Positions 1-4,265 of a stretch of 5,228 bases of DNA are shown one piece after another. A program made the translations under genes and the position numbers. Within the stretch, counting starts at the first letter, position 1, and each line of letters starts with the position of its first letter. Where the stretch lies: NCBI GenBank assembly GCA_021734825.1, contig JAIPIE010000051.1:1-5228 (forward strand), written 5' to 3'. The DNA comes from Patescibacteria group bacterium (GTDB lineage: Bacteria > Patescibacteriota > Patescibacteriia > Patescibacteriales > UBA12465). The notes under the pieces were generated by a model, which was not told the origin of the DNA, searched no databases, and was given only the letters and a program-made list of their open reading frames with translations.

Positions 1-46
1 GGGGTATTTTATAAACACCAAAATTTAAAATAAATTATCTTTTATT

Positions 47-74
47 AAAAATATGCTAATAATAGCATATTTTT
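47..74. terminator. Perfect AT-rich inverted repeat, probable bidirectional terminator
   Basis: The arms AAAAATATGCTA (47-58) and TAGCATATTTTT (63-74) are perfectly complementary over 12 bp around a 4-nt loop, ATAA. The 3' arm ends in a run of five T, so in either direction the RNA would be a hairpin ending in U residues. This suits the end of a transcript entering from the left. The stem is AT-rich with only two G-C pairs, so it is weaker than the two other terminators in the window. The arm also contains ATATGCTA, the octamer found in two promoters here, so a protein-binding site is an alternative. Confidence 0.45.
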
Positions 75-95
75 ATGTTGTTAAGGTTATAAACA

Positions 96-124
96 TTGAC
101 AAAGATATAATAATATGCTATAAA
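96..124 (+). promoter_or_regulatory. Strong sigma-70-type promoter for the structured RNA
   Basis: A perfect -35 box TTGACA (96-101) is followed by a 17-bp spacer and a -10 box TATAAA (119-124), which is preceded by TGC, an extended -10. Transcription should start near 131. The SD-like AAAGGAGGT (122-130) overlaps the -10 box and lies upstream of that start, so it should not be in the RNA. This is one of the two best promoter matches in the window, the other being that of rpmA. It implies high constitutive expression of the downstream RNA. Confidence 0.8.
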
Positions 125-130
125 GGAGGT

Positions 131-345
131 ACACAGTTACTGGGCAGAAAATAGTTTAAGTTTAGATGAAACTGCTTGGCACTTCCTGCGGCCAATGAGT
201 CGCAAAGAGTTGATGGTAAAAAAAATTAACTCCAAAAATACCCCCATGACCTTGGGGAAAATGTTCCCGGGACTTGAAAACTTAAAATAGTTTTCTGCTC
301 CACGTTCATAAGCCTTGTAACTTCGGTTCGCAAGGCTTTTTTCTT
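131..345 (+). ncRNA. Structured non-coding RNA of unknown family, about 215 nt
   Basis: This is an independent transcription unit, bounded by a strong promoter (96-124) and an intrinsic terminator (311-349), with no convincing ORF. Its ends pair: GCAGAAAA (144-151) with TTTTCTGC (291-298), and TTTAAGTTT (155-163) with AAACTTAAA (278-286). That gives 17 perfect pairs with a small 3x4 internal loop, extendable outward by TGG (141-143) with CCA (300-302). Inside the closing helix are UUGGC (176-180)/GCCAA (191-195), an 8-bp stem GAGUUGAU (207-214)/AUUAACUC (225-232), and CCCCA (242-246)/UGGGG (253-257). UGCG in the first loop (187-190) can pair with CGCA (201-204), forming a pseudoknot. I find no RNase P, SRP or tmRNA signature motifs. 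6S RNA matches in size and closing stem, but the interior looks multibranched rather than rod-like. The raiA-motif class is another size-matched candidate. That this is a structured RNA is well supported; its identity is open. Confidence 0.72.
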
Positions 346-349
346 TTTT
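311..349 (+). terminator. Intrinsic terminator of the structured RNA
   Basis: The stem AGCCTTG (311-317)/CAAGGCT (331-337) encloses an inner AAC-UUCG-GUU hairpin carrying the very stable cUUCGg tetraloop. It is followed by TTTTTTCTTTTTT. This is a textbook rho-independent terminator for the rightward transcript. Confidence 0.9.
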
Positions 350-354
350 AAACA

Positions 355-396
355 AAAAACACCCACGTGGCCGATAGGCTTTACGTAGGTGTTTTT
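355..396 (-). terminator. Intrinsic terminator of rpmA
   Basis: The arms AAAAACACC (355-363) and GGTGTTTTT (388-396) pair. After one mismatch come ACGT (365-368)/ACGT (383-386), then GCC-GATA-GGC (370-379) as the apical hairpin. Read leftward, the stem ends in a T-rich run, placing it just past the rpmA stop codon. The A/T symmetry would also let it stop rightward transcripts that leak past 349. Only five bases separate the two terminators, which isolates the convergent units. Confidence 0.85.
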
Positions 397-412
397 ATAT
401 AGAGCAAATTGT

Positions 413-688
413 TTATTTAATCACGCTTACTATTTTAGCGGATTTAAGTTTTCCATTAAATTTCAATAATTTTTTATTGCTAAAAGTTACAGTTCCATCA
501 GCCACTGCGAAAAGGGTATCGTCGTTACCGCGACGTACGTTTTCGCCTGGATGGTACTTAGTTCCGCGTTGGCGGATAATGATGTTTCCGGTTTTTGCGC
601 TTTGGCCGCCGGAAAGTTTAACGCCTAAACGCTTACTCTCTGAATCACGGCCTAAGGCGGTTGAGCCACCGGCTTTTTTATGTGCCAT
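413..688 (-). CDS. rpmA: 50S ribosomal protein L27
   Basis: L27 is a late-assembling large-subunit protein whose flexible N-terminus reaches towards the peptidyl-transferase centre and contacts the tRNA ends. The 91-aa product matches the family end to end: the MAHKKAGGS start, [12 protein letters not shown] near residues 14-25, and the signature around [18 protein letters not shown] (about residues 34-51), then TLFAVADG. The length is normal. It starts directly at MAHKK and lacks the cleaved N-terminal extension found in Firmicutes. The ATG is fixed by homology, and no SD lies in front of it. The gene appears monocistronic. rplU (L21), its usual upstream neighbour, is absent: upstream is a promoter and then the divergent ferredoxin operon. 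A terminator follows at 355-396. Confidence 0.97.
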   Translation of the reverse strand: MAHKKAGGSTALGRDSESKRLGVKLSGGQSAKTGNIIIRQRGTKYHPGENVRRGNDDTLFAVADGTVTFSNKKLLKFNGKLKSAKIVSVIK

Positions 689-765
689 ACAGGTGTAAAA
701 AACAGCTGTCGTCCTTATAATAAGAAAGCGGACGGCCGCTTTTTGGTTAAAGATTATTAATCAAT
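689..765 (-). promoter_or_regulatory. Structured 5' leader of rpmA
   Basis: About 77 nt separate the predicted start (near 765) from the rpmA ATG. The leader can form a 7-bp hairpin (725-731 with 736-742, loop 732-735). An alternative pairing of GGACG (730-734) with CGTCC (710-714, + strand) is mutually exclusive with it. Downstream are an 8-bp palindrome ACAGCTGT (702-709) and a U6 run in the transcript (+ strand positions 696-701). This could regulate the ribosomal protein gene post-transcriptionally, but function is inference only. Confidence 0.35.
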
Positions 766-771
766 AAAGCT

Positions 772-800
772 AATATAACAAAATAACTAAGCTATGTCAA
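772..800 (-). promoter_or_regulatory. Promoter of rpmA
   Basis: On the minus strand, TTGACA (+ strand 795-800) is separated by exactly 17 bp from TATATT (+ strand 772-777), which is preceded by TGT, an extended -10. The start should fall near 765. It is oriented towards rpmA, with no other leftward gene between. Confidence 0.75.
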
Positions 801-886
801 CATTCCTGACAATAGTTGTTTAACTCGCAATTTGAGGAAAAAAAATCACAGATAAGATGAAATTAGACGGCTGTTATTTTTTTGTA

Positions 887-899
887 AATATGCTATAAT
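887..899 (+). promoter_or_regulatory. Extended -10 promoter of the ferredoxin-ATPase operon
   Basis: A perfect TATAAT (894-899) is preceded by TGC (891-893). No good -35 box lies at 16-18 bp; the region around 871-876 reads CTGTTA. The extended -10 element probably carries recognition. The 12-mer AATATGCTATAA (887-898) also occurs in the structured-RNA promoter (112-123). Transcription would start near 906, giving a leader of about 65 nt. Confidence 0.65.
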
Positions 900-929
900 T
901 TGAGTGTTAATATTTTAAAAATATAAGAT

Positions 930-955
930 AAATAACAGGCGGAGGCGTGTTATTT
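930..955 (+). promoter_or_regulatory. Hairpin displaying GGAGG in its loop, ferredoxin leader
   Basis: AAATAACA (930-937) pairs perfectly with TGTTATTT (948-955), leaving a 10-nt purine-rich loop GGCGGAGGCG (938-947). The loop holds a perfect anti-SD complement, GGAGG (941-945), but it is 25 bases before the ferredoxin ATG. That is too far for ordinary use unless the RNA between folds. A competing pairing of CGGA (940-943) with TCCG (957-960) would bury it. Possible ribosome standby or regulatory site; unproven. Confidence 0.35.
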
Positions 956-970
956 TTCCGATGTAAAATT

Positions 971-1141
971 ATGATAAAAGTTGATCAGGACAAGTGTATC
1001 GGCTGTGGTCTTTGTTCGGGCATGTGCCCCGATGTTTTTATTATGAATGCCGATGGTAAATCAGAGGTGTTAGAGCAGGGTAATGAAGCTTGTGCCAAGG
1101 GCGCTGCCGAAAGTTGTCCGGTTAATGCAATTACTCTTTAA
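971..1141 (+). CDS. Single-cluster [4Fe-4S] ferredoxin
   Basis: This is a small soluble electron carrier of 56 aa. Cysteines fall at residues 9, 12, 15, 19, 41 and 49, with CIGCGLC near the start and SCP near the end. The pattern and length match the Thermotoga/Pyrococcus type of mono-cluster ferredoxin. In that family the equivalents of C9, C12, C15 and C49 bind the cluster, and those of C19 and C41 can form a disulfide. The ATG at 971 puts the first ligand at the usual position. An in-frame GTG at 947 would add eight residues but sits one base after GGAGG, too close to use it. It is first in a tight operon, one base before the next ATG. Redox partners are not in the window, and the link with a DNA motor is unexplained. 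Confidence 0.93.
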   Translation: MIKVDQDKCIGCGLCSGMCPDVFIMNADGKSEVLEQGNEACAKGAAESCPVNAITL

Positions 1142-1142
1142 T

Positions 1143-1628
1143 ATGTCTAGTGAAAATAAATTAGAACAAGTCAATCTGAATTCCTCAGAACAGCTTTCTG
1201 TTGATGCTAAGATTGAATCTGCTCCAGAGACAGTGCTTGAAAGTCACGAAACACCAAAAAATGACAAGAAATCTGAACAAGCTCAAGAGCCTGTTTCGGT
1301 GCCAAAATCTTCTGCACTGAAGGAGCCTCTAGTTAATGATGATTATCGCCGTCGTCGAGCAGCTGCCATTGATGATATTTTGGAAGACGGTTTGGATAGT
1401 TTTTTTCTGCAGATGACTTCGGAGGAGCAAAAGCGTTTTAAGGAAGAAGGAGAAAAAACAACCTTTAAGATTAATCAGTTATTAGATAAAGCTAAGATTA
1501 GTGTGAGTAAAATCGTCTCTTTAATTAAACGCTGGCTGAGTTTAATTCCTAGGACTAATAAATATTTTTTGGAGCAAGAGGCAAAGATTAAAGCTGATAA
1601 AATTTTTAAGATGAATAAAAATCTATAA
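1143..1628 (+). CDS. Conserved-looking helical protein of unknown function, partner of the ATPase
   Basis: This 161-aa protein has no named family that I can give. Residues 1-65 are rich in S, E, K and P with no hydrophobic core, probably disordered. At about 67-75 a basic stretch (YRRRRAAA) begins a helical part: acidic DDILEDGLDSFF (77-88), a charged EEQKRFKEEGEK stretch (94-105), then an amphipathic segment KISVSKIVSLIKRWLSLIP (118-136), which may touch the membrane or a partner. The C-terminus (142-155, FLEQEAKIKADKIF) is again a charged helix. There is no signal peptide or clear membrane span. I recall similar proteins just upstream of such ATPases in CPR genomes, which fits an accessory role. 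The ATG at 1143 is one base after the ferredoxin stop and three before the ATPase. An earlier in-frame ATG (1083) lies inside the ferredoxin gene and is unlikely. Confidence 0.8.
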   Translation: MSSENKLEQVNLNSSEQLSVDAKIESAPETVLESHETPKNDKKSEQAQEPVSVPKSSALKEPLVNDDYRRRRAAAIDDILEDGLDSFFLQMTSEEQKRFKEEGEKTTFKINQLLDKAKISVSKIVSLIKRWLSLIPRTNKYFLEQEAKIKADKIFKMNKNL

Positions 1629-1631
1629 TTT

Positions 1632-4175
1632 ATGAATCTTTTCGAGTCTAACTCATCAATTTTTTTTCAAACTGACACCGGTTTAATCGTTTTGATTTTA
1701 ATTATAATTGTCGGCTCTTTGGCTGTCCTCTTTGGGCTTTTATTAATCGTTCGCTCTTTTGTCCGTCGGGCAGTTTTAAATAAGGCCTACTTTGACCATC
1801 AAATTTTTTTAATTCGTTTACCTAAAGAAAAGCCGCAAGATGAAAATAAAGAAGCCTCTTTGCAACAAATGCGTGAAGAAATTGCTCGTGGCGAAACTAT
1901 CTTCTCTAGTATTGGTGGCTTAAAAGCTCAGGGTGGTTTAAAGGCTTGGTTTTTAGGAAGAAATGATCACTTTGCTTTTGAAATTGTTGCCAATAAAAAT
2001 AAAATTGCTTTCTATGCAGCCGCTCCTAGAGACTCAGCACGTTATCTAGAGCAACAGATTACTGCTCATTATCCAGCGGCCGTAATTGAGGAGATTGAAG
2101 ATTATAATATTTTTGCCAAACAGGGAGAGATTGCTGCCGCTTATTTAAAAACCAGAAAAAGCTTTGTCTTGCCTTTACGCACTTATCAAAAAATTGAGGT
2201 TGACCCTCTGAACTCTTTGATTAATATCATGTCCAAGCTTGATAAGGAAGAAAGTATGTCCATCCAGTATGTGGTACGTAGTTCTCATAGCTCCTGGCAT
2301 CGTCAAGTTCGTCAAACAGTTCGTCGTATCCAAAAGAAGAATTCAGTTGCTGACGGTATTAGTAACGGTGGTCTCAGTCAAGCCTTCGCTTTTATTGGTG
2401 ATTTATTTAGCGTAAAACCTAAAGACAGTGAAAATAAGCAGTTAAATACTAACGAAAAACGTTTATCGGCGGTTGAAGAAGAAACCCTTAAATCAATTGA
2501 AGAAAAAAATCTACGAGCTGGCCTTGATGTTAATCTTCGTATTATTATTTCTAGTACTTCTAAACAACACGCCACCGCTTATTTAGAGAATGTGGTTAGT
2601 GTGTTCACTGAGTATAATAATTATAGCTACGGTAATGTTTTTTCTCGAGCTATTAAAAGCAATCAGAGCGCTCAGATTAATGATTTTATTTATCGTCGTT
2701 TTCGTGAAGACGCTGCTTTTTTGCTCAACACAGAAGAGCTCACTAGTATTTTTCACCTACCTTTAAGTCACATGGAAACTCCTAATATCCTGTGGTTGAC
2801 CGCTAAGAATGCGCCCGCTCCGGCTGATATTCCTGATCAGGGTTTATTACTTGGAGAAAATGTCTATCGTGGCGTTAAGCAAGACATCCGCATTAAGCGT
2901 CAAGATCGTCGTCGTCATACTTATGTTGTTGGTAAATCAGGTGTCGGTAAATCAGTGCTTTTAACTAACATGGCCATTCAAGATATTCAAAATGGTGAAG
3001 GAGTCTGTGTACTTGATCCTCATGGTGATTTAATTGAAGATATTTTGCAACGCATTCCTCCAGAAAGAGCGGAAGATGTAGTGATTTTTTCTCCAGCCGA
3101 CCTCGAAAGGCCATTAGCGCTCAATTTATTAGAATATGATCCTCGTTACCCAGAGCAGAAAAGTTTTGTAATTAATGAAATGATTGGTATTTTTGATAAG
3201 TTGTATGACTTAAAGGCAACCGGTGGACCAATGTTTGAGCAGTATATGCGTAACGCTTTATTGCTTATTATGGAAGACCCAGAAAGCGGTTCCACTCTGA
3301 TGGAAATTCCAAAAGTCTTGTCTGATGAAAACTTTAGAAAAATGAAATTGTCTCGCTGTCATAATCGTACCGTGGTTGATTTTTGGAAGAAAGAAGCAGA
3401 GAAGGCTGGTGGCGATGCCGCTTTAGCTAATATAGTGCCTTATATTACTTCTAAGCTCACTTCCTTTATTTCTAACGACATGATGCGTCCGATTATCGGA
3501 CAGCAAAAAAGTTCTTTTAATTTTCGTGATTTGATGGATAGGCAGAAAATTTTATTGATTGATCTGCCTAAGGGTGTTGTTGGAGAAATGAACGCTTATT
3601 TATTAGGTATGATTGTGGTGGGCAAAATTTTGATGGCAGCCTTATCTCGCGCGGACATGCCTGGTGATCAGCGTAAAGATTTTTATTTATACATTGATGA
3701 ATTTCAAAACTTTACCACTAACTCCGTGTGTCAAATTCTATCAGAAGCAAGAAAGTACGCTTTAAATCTTATTATTGCCCATCAATATATTGGACAATTG
3801 AGTAAGAATAATAATACCGAAATTAAAGATGCCGTATTTGGCAACGTCGGTACTATGATTTCTTTCAAAATTGGCACCGAAGATGCTGAGTTTTTAGTAA
3901 AGGAATTTTCACCTGTTTTTAATTCCTATGATATGATTAATATTGATAAAGGCACGGCTTATATTAAATTGTTAGTGGATAATAGCACCACTCGACCATT
4001 TTCTATGAAAACAATTTGGCCACTTTTAGGTACGCAAAGAGAGGGTATTTCTAAAAAAATTAGAGCCTTAAGCCGTTTGAAGTATGGCCAGGACCGTAAT
4101 ATAGTAGAAGCAGAAATAATCAGGCGCACTGAAACTCGCACTCCTGTCTCAGCAATAAATGCGAGCAGGGAATAG
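1632..4175 (+). CDS. Membrane-anchored VirD4/TraG-like DNA-motor ATPase
   Basis: This is probably a hexameric ATPase that moves DNA or nucleoprotein at the inner membrane, akin to type IV secretion coupling proteins. The 847-aa chain begins with a hydrophobic anchor (about 17-40) followed by RSFVRR, implying a cytoplasmic body. Residues about 100-400 form a large N-terminal domain without a motif I recognise, including a charged, possibly coiled stretch near 270-300. The motor follows: Walker A GKSGVGKS (434-441), DPHGDL (462-467), SPADLERP (487-494), KILLIDLPKG (639-648), Walker B YLYIDEF (685-691, D689/E690), then SEARKYALNLIIAHQ (704-718), typical of VirD4/TraG proteins. The C-terminus is the TraM/TraD-like recognition part by position. 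VirD4 proteins are usually shorter, with an all-helical insertion rather than this long N-terminus. No relaxase or other secretion gene is visible. The ATG lies three bases after the previous stop, without an SD. Confidence 0.9.
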   Translation: MNLFESNSSIFFQTDTGLIVLILIIIVGSLAVLFGLLLIVRSFVRRAVLNKAYFDHQIFLIRLPKEKPQDENKEASLQQMREEIARGETIFSSIGGLKAQGGLKAWFLGRNDHFAFEIVANKNKIAFYAAAPRDSARYLEQQITAHYPAAVIEEIEDYNIFAKQGEIAAAYLKTRKSFVLPLRTYQKIEVDPLNSLINIMSKLDKEESMSIQYVVRSSHSSWHRQVRQTVRRIQKKNSVADGISNGGLSQAFAFIGDLFSVKPKDSENKQLNTNEKRLSAVEEETLKSIEEKNLRAGLDVNLRIIISSTSKQHATAYLENVVSVFTEYNNYSYGNVFSRAIKSNQSAQINDFIYRRFREDAAFLLNTEELTSIFHLPLSHMETPNILWLTAKNAPAPADIPDQGLLLGENVYRGVKQDIRIKRQDRRRHTYVVGKSGVGKSVLLTNMAIQDIQNGEGVCVLDPHGDLIEDILQRIPPERAEDVVIFSPADLERPLALNLLEYDPRYPEQKSFVINEMIGIFDKLYDLKATGGPMFEQYMRNALLLIMEDPESGSTLMEIPKVLSDENFRKMKLSRCHNRTVVDFWKKEAEKAGGDAALANIVPYITSKLTSFISNDMMRPIIGQQKSSFNFRDLMDRQKILLIDLPKGVVGEMNAYLLGMIVVGKILMAALSRADMPGDQRKDFYLYIDEFQNFTTNSVCQILSEARKYALNLIIAHQYIGQLSKNNNTEIKDAVFGNVGTMISFKIGTEDAEFLVKEFSPVFNSYDMINIDKGTAYIKLLVDNSTTRPFSMKTIWPLLGTQREGISKKIRALSRLKYGQDRNIVEAEIIRRTETRTPVSAINASRE

Positions 4176-4183
4176 AATCCAGG

Positions 4184-4206
4184 TCAGTATTTGCCAAAAT
4201 AACTGA
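4184..4206 (+). other. Short hairpin after the ATPase stop codon
   Basis: TCAGTATTT (4184-4192) pairs with AAATAACTGA (4197-4206) with one bulged base and a GCCA loop (4193-4196). It begins eight bases after the operon's last stop codon but is followed by AAAT rather than a U-run, so it is not a classical terminator. It could protect the mRNA 3' end or be fortuitous. Confidence 0.3.
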
Positions 4207-4254
4207 AAATGTACTAAGATGCCAGATAAGTCATTAATCCATAAATTAATCGTT

Positions 4255-4260
4255 TATAAT
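4255..4260 (+). promoter_or_regulatory. -10 box of a leaderless dnaX transcript
   Basis: A perfect TATAAT ends five bases before the dnaX ATG (4266), so the predicted start falls on or next to the A of the ATG. No SD-like sequence is present in the preceding 40 bases. The -35 position (4232-4237, CATTAA) is a poor match. The 7-bp direct repeat ATTAATC (4233-4239 and 4245-4251) covers the -35 region and could bind a regulator. Confidence 0.6.
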
Positions 4261-4265
4261 ACATT

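Noticed and set aside
195..290. 31-aa ORF (MSRKELMVKK start) on the plus strand; the frame is open from 114
   Set aside because: There is no SD, and the nearest SD-like sequence lies upstream of the predicted transcription start. The frame has no ATG, GTG or TTG start before 195, and the sequence is accounted for by RNA pairing. A dual-function RNA cannot be fully excluded.
137..355. 72-codon open frame on the minus strand
   Set aside because: It lies entirely antisense to the structured RNA and its terminator, has no promoter or SD, and its open state follows from AT-rich composition. The product resembles nothing I recognise.
477..698. 73-codon open frame on the plus strand
   Set aside because: It is antisense to rpmA, whose protein is unmistakable L27; this is its mirror image.
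725..744. Hairpin plus T5 read as a rightward terminator
   Set aside because: No rightward gene lies before it. It falls within the leftward rpmA leader, where it is better read as leader structure.
947..970. GTG start giving an eight-residue N-terminal extension of the ferredoxin
   Set aside because: GGAGG is only one base away, and the extension (containing an extra Cys) is atypical. The ATG at 971 matches the family start.
1083..1142. Upstream ATG extending the 161-aa protein by 20 residues
   Set aside because: The extension would be read wholly inside the ferredoxin gene in another frame. The ATG at 1143 is one base after the ferredoxin stop.
2378..2575. 65-codon minus-strand open frame
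   Set aside because: It is antisense within the ATPase gene, with no initiation signals and no recognisable product. The same applies to the minus-strand frame at 3959-4141.
4184..4210. Terminator for the ATPase operon
   Set aside because: The hairpin is followed by A-rich sequence, not a U-run, so it is listed only as a hairpin.
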